This document shows, one piece after another, positions 9,244-18,666 of a stretch of DNA of 64,000 nucleotides. The position numbers were made by a program, and so were the translations under genes. The first letter of the stretch is position 1, and every line of letters begins with the position of its first letter. The notes under the pieces were generated by a model, which saw nothing but the letters and a program-made list of their open reading frames with translations, did no database searches and was not told the origin of the DNA. The stretch covers positions 1-64,000 of the forward strand of contig NZ_JAUHHE010000007.1 in assembly GCF_030410375.1 (NCBI RefSeq). Direction: 5' to 3'. The stretch is from Zwartia vadi. Lineage in GTDB: Bacteria; Pseudomonadota; Gammaproteobacteria; Burkholderiales; Burkholderiaceae_B.

Positions 9244-10206
9244 ATGTCGCTTAGCGTTCGACCTTATCTAGAAGAAAATTCGCAAGAGTGGGACGATTTT
9301 TGTACCCGAGCAGACCAGGCGACGTTTTTGCATACACGCCGCTTTTTGAGTTACCACGGCAAACGCTTTGTTGATCGCTCACTGCTTATTGAAGAAGATG
9401 GACGTCTTCTCGGTCTGTTCCCGGCTGCAGAGCATCCGAAGCAGCACGATCATATCGTCAGTCATCCTGGTATCACTTATGGTGGAGTGCTACATGCTGG
9501 CTTTCTCCGTGGCACTCGCATGATTGATGCAATGGTTGCCATTAGTCGGCACTTCAGTAAGCTAAAGTATCAACAGTTAGTTTACAAGGCAGTTCCAACA
9601 TTTTATCAGCGTCGTCCGGCCCAGGATGACTTGTATGCTTTGTTTCGCTTGGGCGCATTGCGTACGCGCTGTGATCTGAGCAGCACGATTGATCTGGGCA
9701 ATCGTGCTGCATTGAGCGAACGCCGCCGTCGCAGCCTCAAGAAAGCGCTAAAGGCTGGCGTGACCATGACCTCAGGAGTCGAATGTCTGGCTGCAATATG
9801 GGAGGTGCTTACAGAAAACCTTGCCCGCAAGCACGGTGTTACACCGGTGCATACTCTGACTGAAATTACTTTTTTGATGGAGCAATTTCCAGATAATATC
9901 GGCTGTTATTGTTGTATGTTGGATGGTGATGTTATAGCCGGCGCGATCGTGTTCAGCACTCCTATGGCCGACCATGCTCAATACATTGCGTCGAGTGAAA
10001 AAGGCCACGAAGTCTCGGCACTAGATGCTGTTTTTGAGCATTGCATTACGAAGTCAAGCCAGACAGGCAAACGCTGGTTTGACTTCGGTATCAGTACAGA
10101 GGCGAGTGGCAAAAAGCTTAACGACAGTCTTTATAGATTCAAAACGGAATTTGGTTCCGGTGGTTTTGTACACGAATTCTATGAAATAAAGCTGGAGAAT
10201 TTTTAA
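9244..10206 (+). CDS. FemAB/GNAT-like acyltransferase
   Basis: A 320-aa protein with the double-GNAT (FemAB or BioF2-like) layout: an N-terminal half with WDDFCTRADQATFLHTRRFLSY and a C-terminal half with IGCYCCMLDGDVIAGAIVFS near 220 and KRWFDFGISTEASGKKLNDS near 277. These enzymes transfer acyl or aminoacyl groups to amines. It sits one base after the HAD gene and overlaps the ketoisomerase gene by one base (TAATG). A dTDP-Fuc3N/Qui3N pathway needs an N-acyltransferase and no hexapeptide-repeat acetyltransferase is present, so this protein is the obvious candidate. That role is inferred. Confidence 0.7.
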   Translation: MSLSVRPYLEENSQEWDDFCTRADQATFLHTRRFLSYHGKRFVDRSLLIEEDGRLLGLFPAAEHPKQHDHIVSHPGITYGGVLHAGFLRGTRMIDAMVAISRHFSKLKYQQLVYKAVPTFYQRRPAQDDLYALFRLGALRTRCDLSSTIDLGNRAALSERRRRSLKKALKAGVTMTSGVECLAAIWEVLTENLARKHGVTPVHTLTEITFLMEQFPDNIGCYCCMLDGDVIAGAIVFSTPMADHAQYIASSEKGHEVSALDAVFEHCITKSSQTGKRWFDFGISTEASGKKLNDSLYRFKTEFGSGGFVHEFYEIKLENF

Positions 10207-10622
10207 TGTCTATTCATGACAGCAGATTAATTGAGCTTCCCAAAATCCACGATCAACGAGGTAACTTGACGTTTATCGAGAACTCTCGGCATATCCCATT
10301 TGATATTAAGAGGGTTTATTACTTATACGATGTACCTGGAGGAGCGGCACGTGCTGCACACGGTCACAAAGCTTTGCATCAACTAATGATCGCAATGTCT
10401 GGAAGCTTCGATGTCATCCTGGACGATGGTGCTGAAAAGAAAAAGTATCACCTCAATCGCTCGTATTATGGTGTCTATATCCCTCCCATGGTGTGGCGAG
10501 ATCTAGATAACTTTTCGTCGGGTGCCGTTTGTATGGTTTTGGCGTCGGACTATTTTGAAGAATCAGATTACTATCGCAATTACGATGATTTCGTTAAAGC
10601 CGTCGGAGTTAGAGCCAAATGA
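10206..10622 (+). CDS. dTDP-4-keto-6-deoxyhexose 3,4-ketoisomerase (FdtA/QdtA-like)
   Basis: A 138-aa single-domain cupin of the FdtA/QdtA/WxcM group, which moves the keto group of dTDP-4-keto-6-deoxyglucose from C4 to C3. The family pattern is clear: an [12 protein letters not shown] start, [20 protein letters not shown] near 37 with the active-site histidines, [19 protein letters not shown], and [14 protein letters not shown] near 90. It is followed by the aminotransferase with an ATGA overlap. Whether the product is the xylo (Fuc3N) or ribo (Qui3N) epimer cannot be told by eye. Confidence 0.88.
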   Translation: MSIHDSRLIELPKIHDQRGNLTFIENSRHIPFDIKRVYYLYDVPGGAARAAHGHKALHQLMIAMSGSFDVILDDGAEKKKYHLNRSYYGVYIPPMVWRDLDNFSSGAVCMVLASDYFEESDYYRNYDDFVKAVGVRAK

Positions 10623-11710
10623 AAGTCCCGTTTCTTGACCTGAGTCATTCTCACCTTGAAGTAGGGACCGAACTGAACGATGCCTTCAAGAGGGTCTTGG
10701 GGTCAGGCTCCTTCATCATGGGTAGTGAGCTTGAATGTTTTGAATCCGAGTTCGCTCAGTACTGTGAAGTACCTTACTGCATCGGCGTAGGAAATGGTTT
10801 AGATGCACTACACCTGACTTTGCGGGCGTATGGTGTGGGCCCGGGCTGTGAGGTGATCGTTCCAGCAAACACATTCATAGCTACTTGGCTAGCAGTAACC
10901 CAGACGGGGGCGACTCCAGTTCCTGTGGAGCCAATTATTGGCACACATAATATCGATCCACAGCGGTTAGAAGCAGCAATTTCCAAGAGTACGAGCGCAA
11001 TCATCCCGGTTCATCTATATGGGCAACCCGCTGACATGGATTCAATCAACGAAATCGCTAAAAAAAATGGTTTGGTGGTAATCGAAGATGCGGCGCAGGC
11101 TCAGGGAGCTCGATACAAGGGAAAGCGTGTGGGCTCGCTTGGGCACGCAGCAGCAACGAGTTTTTATCCAGGAAAAAATTTGGGTTGCTTGGGTGATGGC
11201 GGTGCGGTCCTAACGTCCGACCCTGCCATCGCTCATAAAGTGCGCCAGCTTCGAAATTATGGCTCAAGCATTAAGTACCACCACGAAGTTTTGGGCTACA
11301 ACTCTCGGCTTGATGAACTTCAGGCTGCAATGCTGAGGGTAAAGCTGAAGCGACTGGACGATTGGAATGAGGCCCGTCGCTCGATAGCGCAGTCTTATTC
11401 GGAGAGGCTTCGAAACTTAGACTTAATACTTCCAGAGGTTCCCGACTTCACAGAACCTGTCTGGCACCTTTACGTCGTTCGCACAATTCAGAGAGCCCAG
11501 AAACAAGCGTTTCTTTCGAGCAAAGGAATTGGAACTATCGTGCATTATCCCATCCCCCCGCATCGTCAGCTTTGTTACGCCGATCAAAAATGGGGTGATC
11601 TGCCGATCAGTGAGATGCTCGCCAATGAGGTGCTCAGCCTCCCTGTTTATCCGGGCATGAATGAAGAAGCAGTGGACTCCGTTGTGCACGCACTGAATAC
11701 TTTAACCTAA
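10619..11710 (+). CDS. DegT/DnrJ/EryC1 sugar aminotransferase (FdtB/QdtB-like)
   Basis: A PLP-dependent sugar aminotransferase of 363 aa, expected to act on the 3-keto sugar made by the preceding enzyme to give dTDP-3-amino-3,6-dideoxyhexose. Seen: [10 protein letters not shown] start, [19 protein letters not shown] near 28, [15 protein letters not shown] near 57, [16 protein letters not shown] near 152 and the PLP-lysine loop [18 protein letters not shown] near 180. The tight coupling with the ketoisomerase gene supports this role over other DegT activities. Confidence 0.9.
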   Translation: MKVPFLDLSHSHLEVGTELNDAFKRVLGSGSFIMGSELECFESEFAQYCEVPYCIGVGNGLDALHLTLRAYGVGPGCEVIVPANTFIATWLAVTQTGATPVPVEPIIGTHNIDPQRLEAAISKSTSAIIPVHLYGQPADMDSINEIAKKNGLVVIEDAAQAQGARYKGKRVGSLGHAAATSFYPGKNLGCLGDGGAVLTSDPAIAHKVRQLRNYGSSIKYHHEVLGYNSRLDELQAAMLRVKLKRLDDWNEARRSIAQSYSERLRNLDLILPEVPDFTEPVWHLYVVRTIQRAQKQAFLSSKGIGTIVHYPIPPHRQLCYADQKWGDLPISEMLANEVLSLPVYPGMNEEAVDSVVHALNTLT

Positions 11711-11748
11711 TCACGGAGAACGTTATTCTTCCTCCAGCGATTGACAGC

Positions 11749-13179
11749 TTGCAGTGCGCCGACCAAGACGCAGGTCGGTGTCTGGAGCAGATAGAAGTGT
11801 TCGTGGATTATCTGCTGTGCGAACCTTTGACTGTCGGACGTGTCTTCGGTTCGCACGAGCTTGATGATTTGTGCCAGCGAATAGGGCGCCGGAACCTCGA
11901 CGCTCTAGGAATTGATGCGCCGTCCCAAGCCACTTCTGATGTAGCAGTTTATATCGCCAGCAAGCTACAGTCGTCAGGTGGACACACAGCTGCATTGCTG
12001 GATGTGATACGACTGTCTCCAAAACGCCGGTCAATTATTATAATCACTGGTGTCTGCGGAGAGTCAGATTACATGGCTGTACATCGACGTCTTAGCAAAG
12101 CTCCGAATGTCGAATTGGTCAATGTGCCACCAGGTGGACATTTGCAGAGGCTGTCCTGGATTCAAACATTTTTGCATGAGCAAGCTCCTTCGATTGTTTG
12201 GCTATTTAACCATCATCAGGATAGTGTAGCTGTTGCAGCAGTCCAGCCCGATCGTGGATACGACCTCAATTTTTATCATCATGGGGATGACAGGTTATGT
12301 TTAGGCGTTTGCCTGAGCTTTGGTACTCATTTTGATATTTCTCCCGTCCTTTTCCATAAGTGTAGAAATGAGGTTGGGGTGAAAGGTAATAAGTACTTGC
12401 CACTTACCGCTAACGATTTGCTTAGTGGCAGCCTAAAAAATAAACATGCATCTGCAGGTCTGGTGACCTGCACTGCTGCTGGTTTCAATAAGGTTGAGGT
12501 AAGCTACTTTATCCAGTATGTAGACGTTATACCGCGTCTTTTGCATGTTACTGGCGGGTACCATATACACATAGGTCGCCTCTCGAAATTCGCGCGCTGG
12601 CGCATACTTAGGCAGATGAAGCACCTTGGAGTGCCCAGAGAGTCGTTCGTATACATACCTTTCGTAGACAGTGTTTGGCAGGCATTACATGAATATAAAG
12701 TTGATCTTTATATCGCGTCTTTTCCGTATGGTGGCGGAAAGACAATGGTCGAGGTTATGGGTGCCAGCGTACCTATAATAATCCACAGAAACGTTGCAGA
12801 CAGGATGATAGGTGGACTAGACATGGTTTATGACGGTGCATGTAGTTGGAGGGAACCTAAAGAGCTTTATCAACTTTTAGAAGTTTGTAACCGAGATTTT
12901 CTTCGCGAACAAGGTACGTTGGCGCGTGATTGGTATGAAAAGTACCACTCAGCTCATGTAATAAGCAAGATTCTGACGAATCCGAACTTTTCAATCGAGG
13001 TTCCGCAGCTTAAACCTGGTTACGCAACAGATGCACTATTGCATGCTTGGCAGATTGCCAGGGAGGTCACATTCCTCGGTGTAATTAAACGTCAACTTTG
13101 GAGGTATTATCGTAGATTCAAATCTATTTTGGGTCGCCATTCGTTTGCGGATTTTTTAAAAGGCAGTGACGATGTTTAA
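11749..13179 (+). CDS. Putative glycosyltransferase (GT-B-like), TTG start uncertain
   Basis: A protein of up to 476 aa that I do not recognise exactly. It looks like a GT-B glycosyltransferase: SGGHTAALLDVIRLSP near residue 78 resembles an acceptor-domain loop, HVTGGYHIHIGRLSK near 265 lies where a GT4 hinge is expected, and LYIASFPYGGGKTMVEVMGA near 320 resembles the donor E-x7-E/GxxSxxEAMA region. The frame is open upstream into the aminotransferase gene and no ATG is near; TTG at 11749 is only the first plausible start. The gene is AT-rich and is the last intact one before the GT2 remnant. Confidence 0.6.
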   Translation: MQCADQDAGRCLEQIEVFVDYLLCEPLTVGRVFGSHELDDLCQRIGRRNLDALGIDAPSQATSDVAVYIASKLQSSGGHTAALLDVIRLSPKRRSIIIITGVCGESDYMAVHRRLSKAPNVELVNVPPGGHLQRLSWIQTFLHEQAPSIVWLFNHHQDSVAVAAVQPDRGYDLNFYHHGDDRLCLGVCLSFGTHFDISPVLFHKCRNEVGVKGNKYLPLTANDLLSGSLKNKHASAGLVTCTAAGFNKVEVSYFIQYVDVIPRLLHVTGGYHIHIGRLSKFARWRILRQMKHLGVPRESFVYIPFVDSVWQALHEYKVDLYIASFPYGGGKTMVEVMGASVPIIIHRNVADRMIGGLDMVYDGACSWREPKELYQLLEVCNRDFLREQGTLARDWYEKYHSAHVISKILTNPNFSIEVPQLKPGYATDALLHAWQIAREVTFLGVIKRQLWRYYRRFKSILGRHSFADFLKGSDDV

Positions 13180-13201
13180 ATCAAAAGGCCACGGATCTTC
13201 C

Positions 13202-13546
13202 GAGGACTCTTTTTGTTACGTGGAGGATTTAGATCTGGGTTTCCGTTCGCGGCTAGCGGGACACCATTGCTTTATTTTCCGCAATCCGTCGTGCATCATG
13301 TCGGCCCAGGCGCAACCGGTGGGTTACCTACATTAATTTCTCCACATATCAAAGGCATCGAATCTGGTGTGGATGTTAGTGAAAAACATGCCCGGCCTTT
13401 TGTTTTGGCTGTTGCTGCCCTTGCTTGTGATGCTGAATCTGGTGAGCATCGTCAGGTTTGCGTTTCGCGGTCAGGGCGGGGTAGTTTTGCGAGTCAAGCG
13501 CGATGCCACGTTGGGTTTGCCGACGATGTGGCGTAAACGACAATAG
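13202..13546 (+). pseudogene. Decayed C-terminal fragment of a GT2 (rhamnosyltransferase-type) gene
   Basis: Three stretches of a typical GT2 C-terminus survive. Frame 2 reads SFCYVEDLDLGFRSRLAGH from about 13208, the sequence then continues in frame 1 as SVVHHVGPGATGG near 13286, and returns to frame 2 as ASNLVWMLVKNMPGLLFWLL from about 13355, ending in LGLPTMWRKRQ and TAG at 13544-13546. At least two compensating frameshifts separate them, and the whole N-terminal catalytic domain is missing. The fragment begins only about 20 bases after the preceding gene, which marks a recombination boundary. It is non-functional. Confidence 0.85.
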
Positions 13547-13626
13547 ATCTAAAAAAGCCGCATTGCCTCAATTAGCGATATTTGGCGCGTGCTAAACAAA
13601 AATTTGATTCTAAAAATTAGAAAATC

Positions 13627-14511
13627 ATGAGTCACACCCTTTCCACCATCATCGTCAATTACAACGCTGGTTCACTATTGCGCAAGTGTGTCGATTCCTT
13701 GCTGGCCTGCCCGCTGGATATCGAGATCATCGTTGTCGATAACGCGTCAAGCGACGCAAGCTTGGATGGGCTTAAAGATTTGTTACAAGTCCGCGTCATC
13801 CGCAACCTCGCCAATGTGGGCTTTGCCGCGGCGTGCAATATCGGAGTGCAGTCTTCTTCTGCGCCCTATGTACTGTTTCTGAATCCCGATTGTTTTTTTC
13901 AGCCCGACGCCATCGACCCACTGTTGACCAGCTTGCAGTCTAGCGACCGCGTGGGCATGGTGGGTGCACTGCTGGTAAATGAGGATGGCACAGAGCAGGA
14001 GGGCGGACGACGGGCCATGCCGACGCTGTGGCGATCTTTTGTGCGAGCCTTTGGGTTGCAACGGTATGCTGATCGCTGGCCAAAGCTGTTTTACGATTTT
14101 CATCTGCATAAGCAGCCCTTACCTGACCATCCTATCGAGGTAGAGGCTATCTCTGGTGCGTGTATGTTGGTTAAATGTACCGCGATAGATGAAGTAGGCC
14201 TCTGGGACGAGGGATATTTTTTACACTGTGAGGATTTGGACTGGTGTATGCGGTTTCGGCAAAAGGGTTGGAAAATACTGTTTGTGCCTGCCGCACGCAT
14301 TAGTCATGCATTAGGTGCTTGCAGTAAATCTCGCAAAGTGTTCGTCGAGTGGCACAAACATAAAGGGATGGTTCGTTTTTACCGCAAATTTTTTAGTGAG
14401 CAATATCCTGCTGTTTTGATGTGGTTGGTCACCGCGGGTGTATGGTTGCGATTTGGTTTGGTGACTGCTTATATAAATATACGTCGCATATTCTCTCGGG
14501 GTGACGCTTGA
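13627..14511 (+). CDS. GT2 glycosyltransferase (WbbL-like, possible rhamnosyltransferase)
   Basis: A 294-aa GT-A glycosyltransferase: STIIVNYNAGSLLRKCVDSL at the N-terminus, IIVVDNASSDASLDG near 35, VLFLNPDCFFQPDA near 80 (DxD-like Asp) and the C-terminal GYFLHCEDLDWCMRFRQKGW near 195 with acceptor Glu-Asp. It matches the family often annotated as rhamnosyltransferase. A hydrophobic helix near residue 265 (LMWLVTAGVWLRFG) suggests membrane association. It starts the conserved end of the O-antigen locus; the next gene overlaps its stop. Confidence 0.88.
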   Translation: MSHTLSTIIVNYNAGSLLRKCVDSLLACPLDIEIIVVDNASSDASLDGLKDLLQVRVIRNLANVGFAAACNIGVQSSSAPYVLFLNPDCFFQPDAIDPLLTSLQSSDRVGMVGALLVNEDGTEQEGGRRAMPTLWRSFVRAFGLQRYADRWPKLFYDFHLHKQPLPDHPIEVEAISGACMLVKCTAIDEVGLWDEGYFLHCEDLDWCMRFRQKGWKILFVPAARISHALGACSKSRKVFVEWHKHKGMVRFYRKFFSEQYPAVLMWLVTAGVWLRFGLVTAYINIRRIFSRGDA

Positions 14512-15370
14512 CATGAGTGAGCAAAGAGTCGGAGTGCTTGGCGCAAGTAGTATGGTTGGCGAGTGCCTGCTGAGTCAGTTAAGCAACAGTGGATGTCATG
14601 TCACGGCTTTTTCCAGGCGTGTAATTGCGAACTCCTCGAATGTAGATTGGCAACTCCTGCCTGTTATTGAAACTAGTTTTCAAATCAGAGATTGGATTTG
14701 TGTAGCCCCAATCTGGGTATTGCCTGAATATTTCGATATGTTCGAGGCATATGGTGCACGGCGTGTGGTGGCAGTTTCTTCTACCAGCCGTTTTACAAAA
14801 GTTAACTCTGGCGATGTGGCTGAGCATGAGACGGTAGCGAAGCTCGTTAGTGGCGAGGAACAGCTTCAGGCGTGGGCACAAAGCCGAGGTATTGAATGGA
14901 CTGTTTTACGACCTACCCTGATTTATGGTTTAGGACGCGATAAAAATATTAGCGAAATTGTTCGGGTGATCCGGCGGTTTGGTTGCTTCCCTTTATTTGG
15001 TCAAGCAAAGGGATTAAGACAACCTATTCATGCGACAGATGTTGCTGCGGCATGTCTGGCAGCGCTTAATTCTCCCTTGTCATCAAACCGGTCATACAAT
15101 ATTTCTGGTGGTGAGACGTTGACGTATCGCGACATGGTAGAACGCGTGTTTGATGCACTGGATCGTCGCCCGCGTGTATTAAGTGTGCCACTGTGGGCTT
15201 TTCGTTTTGCATTGGCCGTATTTCGTTATTTGCCCCGCTATCGGCATTGGTCTGCTGCGATGGCAGAGCGGATGAATCAGGATTTGATTTTTGACCAAAC
15301 AGACACTTTGCGCGACTTGGGTTTAACTCCACGGGTATTTAAATTAATGCCTGAGGACTTACCGAAATGA
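14501..15370 (+). CDS. SDR-type NAD(P)-dependent sugar reductase/epimerase (WbpV-like)
   Basis: An extended-SDR protein of 289 aa with the dinucleotide motif VLGASSMVG at the N-terminus, TVLRPTLIYGLGRDKNISEI near 137 and GLRQPIHATDVAAACLAALN near 166. A GTG at 14501 overlaps the previous gene; the ATG at 14513 (285 aa) is equally plausible. I do not see the standard YxxxK pair at the expected place, so catalysis may be atypical. The gene order SDR, WbpL-like, WbpM-like copies the wbpV-wbpL-wbpM trio of Pseudomonas UDP-QuiNAc/FucNAc synthesis, where WbpV is the 4-keto reductase. The role is inferred from that context. Confidence 0.75.
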   Translation: MTLDMSEQRVGVLGASSMVGECLLSQLSNSGCHVTAFSRRVIANSSNVDWQLLPVIETSFQIRDWICVAPIWVLPEYFDMFEAYGARRVVAVSSTSRFTKVNSGDVAEHETVAKLVSGEEQLQAWAQSRGIEWTVLRPTLIYGLGRDKNISEIVRVIRRFGCFPLFGQAKGLRQPIHATDVAAACLAALNSPLSSNRSYNISGGETLTYRDMVERVFDALDRRPRVLSVPLWAFRFALAVFRYLPRYRHWSAAMAERMNQDLIFDQTDTLRDLGLTPRVFKLMPEDLPK

Positions 15371-16413
15371 TGGCGCAGGCAGTGTTAATGGTTCTCAGTG
15401 GTTTCTTGGCTTGGTACGTGGCTCGCTGGGTCAATCGCAATGCTGAAAGGCTTCACCTCGTGCAGGCACCGAATCATCGCTCGTCTCATATTCGTCCCAC
15501 GCCTTCTGGCGGCGGTTTGGGGATCTTAGTCGCAGCTAGTTTGGCTGGCTTTGCTTGGGTAATGATATCGGACTGGTGGGTAGGTTTATTTGCACTCGGT
15601 TTGGCTTTAATACTGTCGATTGCCGGTTTATGTGACGATGTTCGACCTTTATCTGCACGTTTGCGTTTCAGCGTTCAGTTGGGTGTTTGTATCGCGATGT
15701 TGCTTGTGATCGGAGATTTTCCTAGCATTTCATTGTTTCCTGTGATCAATGTTGAGCTCAGAGGTTGGTTCCTTTTGAGTTTATTAACGCTTGTCGGCGT
15801 GTGGTGGATAAATCTGTTTAATTTTATGGATGGCATTGACGGTCTAGCAGCATCCCAAGCCATATGTATGCTGCTAGCTGCGGCTGCTTTGAGCTTATAC
15901 ACTTACCCAGAATCATTGTTAACCCCAGTTTGGGGTTTTATTTTGTGCGTGGCAGCGGCAACCTGTGGTTTTCTATTACTCAATTGGGCACCAGCTAAAA
16001 TATTTATGGGGGATGCAGGGAGTACCTGGCTAGCATTTATGGTTTTTGTTTTGGCCTTGTTGTCCGTTCAGGCAGGCTGGTTGAACTATGCCTGTTGGTT
16101 GGTCCTTGCGGCAGTGTTTGTGACAGACGCTACCATGACATTGGTCACACGTATGCTACGTGGGGAGCGTTGGCATGAGGCGCATCGCAGCCATGCCTAT
16201 CAGCGCTTGTCGCGCAAATGGACGCTTGACACAAAGTCTGGGCATCGATCTGTGACATTGTTGGTCATAGGGGTAAATATGCTGTGGCTGCTTCCCTTGG
16301 CTGCGGCAACCTTAGCGTTATCTTCATATAATTGGTTATGGATAACGCTGGCGTATACACCACTCATAATATCTACATGGCGTTTAGGCGCAGGAAAACC
16401 AGATAATGCCTAA
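15367..16413 (+). CDS. Undecaprenyl-phosphate sugar-1-phosphate transferase (WecA/WbpL-like)
   Basis: A polytopic membrane protein of 348 aa that starts O-antigen synthesis by moving an N-acetyl-amino-sugar phosphate onto undecaprenyl phosphate. Family marks seen: NHRSSHIRPTPSGGGLGILV near 36, GLCDDVRPLSARLRF near 84, the acidic NFMDGIDGLAASQ near 151, KIFMGDAGSTW near 214 and HRSHAYQRLSRKW near 275. About ten hydrophobic spans. It overlaps the preceding SDR by ATGA. The WbpL subgroup uses UDP-FucNAc or UDP-QuiNAc, which would fit its neighbours. Confidence 0.92.
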   Translation: MMAQAVLMVLSGFLAWYVARWVNRNAERLHLVQAPNHRSSHIRPTPSGGGLGILVAASLAGFAWVMISDWWVGLFALGLALILSIAGLCDDVRPLSARLRFSVQLGVCIAMLLVIGDFPSISLFPVINVELRGWFLLSLLTLVGVWWINLFNFMDGIDGLAASQAICMLLAAAALSLYTYPESLLTPVWGFILCVAAATCGFLLLNWAPAKIFMGDAGSTWLAFMVFVLALLSVQAGWLNYACWLVLAAVFVTDATMTLVTRMLRGERWHEAHRSHAYQRLSRKWTLDTKSGHRSVTLLVIGVNMLWLLPLAAATLALSSYNWLWITLAYTPLIISTWRLGAGKPDNA

Positions 16414-16632
16414 GTTGATATCAAGTAACCAGGCTAAAAAACTGGTGGACTTGGCCTGACCGGCGGAGTCTTCAGCTAACGCGGAATACTATTCTGTTAT
16501 GCGCAGAAATTAAGATCATTAGTTAAATATATGTAATGCAAGATATTTATATAGATAAGACAATAAGTAGACTTAAGATATTGACAATCATCTAAAGAAT
16601 CACAGATCTCAGCCTATATATGCTTTCATGTT

Positions 16633-18624
16633 TTGACTAGCTTCTTAACTCGCTGCTTTACTCGTTTAGCCGAATCCACATTGTCTCTGTCGCGACCCAT
16701 CAAACGTGGGGTTGTGCTTGGTGTCGATGCGTCGCTTTGCGTCCTAACAGTATGGATGGCATTTTATTTACGATTAGACGTTTTTGTTCCGATTTCTGGC
16801 GCCATTCTCTGGCCGATGCTGGGGGCAGTTGTAGTTGCCCTACCTATTTTTATTACCTCGGGTCTGTACAGAGCTATCTTTCGTTACAGCGGCCTACCTG
16901 CCATGGTGGCAGTGGTGCGCGCAATGCTCTTATATGGCGTTGTTTTTGCCGCTGTTTTTACTTTTTACGGTGTTCCGGGAGTGCCTCGCACAGTAGGTCT
17001 AATTCAGCCTTTGCTATTGCTAATTTTTGTAGGCGCCTCTAGGGCGCTAGCTCGCATTTGGCTTGGTAGTCTCTATCACCAGAAAATCCAAAAAATGTCC
17101 TTGCCACAGGTGATCATTTATGGCGCCGGCGGTGCGGGGCGCCAGTTGGCCTCGGCAATGGCCAATAGCTTTGAAATGCGCGTGGTCGGCTTTTTAGACG
17201 ATGACGATAGGCTACACGGCAATGTCCTCAATGGCCTGCCAATTTATAATCCCGCTGATTTGTCAGAAGTGTTGGCGAACGTGCCCGTCACAGATGTATT
17301 GCTGGCGCTTCCGTCCATTTCTCGGCGGCGGCGCAACGATATTTTAGAGGAGCTTAGTCGTCACAAATTAGCGGTGCGTACTTTACCTGTGTTGAGCGAT
17401 ATCGCAACGGGTAAAGTCAGTGTGTCAGACTTGCGCGAGCTCGATATCGACGATCTCCTAGGGCGTGAGCCAGTGCAGCCCAATCACCTCTTGATGATAA
17501 AGAACCTGCAAGATAAGGTTGTGCTGGTGACAGGGGCAGGTGGCTCGATTGGCAGTGAGTTATGCCGGCAAATTTTAAAAGTTGGCCCAGCGAAGTTATT
17601 ACTTATTGAGCAAAGTGAGTTTGCCCTCTATGCAATTCACCAAGAGTTAGGGGAGAAGGCTGCAGCGCTTAGTGCTGTAACAAGTGCAGAAACGACCGTT
17701 TCTGGCGCAACTGTTTTAGTTCCGCTTTTAGCTTCAACGCAAGACGAAGTGCGCATGCGTGACATTATGTCAACATGGCGACCAGACACTGTTTATCATT
17801 CAGCCGCTTACAAGCATGTGCCCTTAGTCGAGCACAACCCTGCTGAAGGGATAAAGAATAATGTGTTTGGTACCTTGCGGACTGCGCAGGCTGCGGCAGA
17901 AATGGGAGTGACTGATTTTGTACTGATCAGTACCGATAAAGCAGTACGTCCCACTAATATGATGGGGGCCAGTAAACGGCTAGCGGAAATGGCCCTGCAG
18001 GCGTTGGCTGCAAAAGGCGCTGTGACTCAATCGACCACTAAGTTCTCGATTGTGCGCTTTGGTAATGTGCTGGGTTCTTCGGGATCGGTTGTGCCAAGGT
18101 TTCGTCAGCAGATACGTGATGGCGGCCCAGTGACCTTGACCCATGCCGATATCACCCGCTATTTCATGACGATTCCAGAGGCCGCACAACTAGTGATTCA
18201 AGCAGGCGCGATGGCTAAAGGTGGGGACGTGTTCGTACTGGATATGGGCGAGCCGGTAAAAATTATTGATCTCGCAAAGCGCTTGATTGAGCTTTCAGGG
18301 CTCACCTTGAGAAATGAGCAAAAGCCAGATGGTGATATAGCCATTGAGACGGTCGGATTGCGTCCAGGAGAAAAGCTCTACGAGGAACTTTTGATTGGAG
18401 AAAATCCCGAGTCGACATCTCACCCTAGGATTATTAAGGCTCGTGAGGATTTCTTGTCTTGGGCTGAGCTAGAACCAAAGTTAGAAGCACTCAACTTGGC
18501 GCTAAGGACTGATGATGTTGGGGCGATGCGTTCGATGATGGAACAACTGGTGAGAGGTTACGCGCCAGGGAGTGAGATTATCGATTGGGTGTTCATGGAA
18601 AACAGATCGAAGCAGATCGTTTGA
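16633..18624 (+). CDS. wbpM: Membrane UDP-GlcNAc 4,6-dehydratase (WbpM/CapD family)
   Basis: A 663-aa protein with four N-terminal transmembrane helices (about residues 25-140), a first Rossmann module with IIYGAGGAGRQLASAM near 163, and a catalytic SDR domain with VLVTGAGGSIGSELCRQI near 299. The active site reads LISTDKAVRPTNMMGASKR near 434: the usual catalytic Tyr is Met, as in the WbpM/FlaA1 branch. It makes UDP-4-keto-6-deoxy-GlcNAc, precursor of UDP-FucNAc and UDP-QuiNAc. The only start giving the full N-terminus is TTG at 16633. A 219-bp AT-rich leader (16414-16632) before it may hold its own promoter. Confidence 0.93.
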   Translation: MTSFLTRCFTRLAESTLSLSRPIKRGVVLGVDASLCVLTVWMAFYLRLDVFVPISGAILWPMLGAVVVALPIFITSGLYRAIFRYSGLPAMVAVVRAMLLYGVVFAAVFTFYGVPGVPRTVGLIQPLLLLIFVGASRALARIWLGSLYHQKIQKMSLPQVIIYGAGGAGRQLASAMANSFEMRVVGFLDDDDRLHGNVLNGLPIYNPADLSEVLANVPVTDVLLALPSISRRRRNDILEELSRHKLAVRTLPVLSDIATGKVSVSDLRELDIDDLLGREPVQPNHLLMIKNLQDKVVLVTGAGGSIGSELCRQILKVGPAKLLLIEQSEFALYAIHQELGEKAAALSAVTSAETTVSGATVLVPLLASTQDEVRMRDIMSTWRPDTVYHSAAYKHVPLVEHNPAEGIKNNVFGTLRTAQAAAEMGVTDFVLISTDKAVRPTNMMGASKRLAEMALQALAAKGAVTQSTTKFSIVRFGNVLGSSGSVVPRFRQQIRDGGPVTLTHADITRYFMTIPEAAQLVIQAGAMAKGGDVFVLDMGEPVKIIDLAKRLIELSGLTLRNEQKPDGDIAIETVGLRPGEKLYEELLIGENPESTSHPRIIKAREDFLSWAELEPKLEALNLALRTDDVGAMRSMMEQLVRGYAPGSEIIDWVFMENRSKQIV

Positions 18625-18666
18625 AGTATTGCTGAGATGGATAGTATTGATACTACTAATTTTTAG

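Noticed and set aside
13213..13536. 107-aa ORF after the GT-B-like glycosyltransferase
   Set aside because: It is one frame of the decayed GT2 remnant; the conserved residues are split between this frame and another, so it is not a gene.
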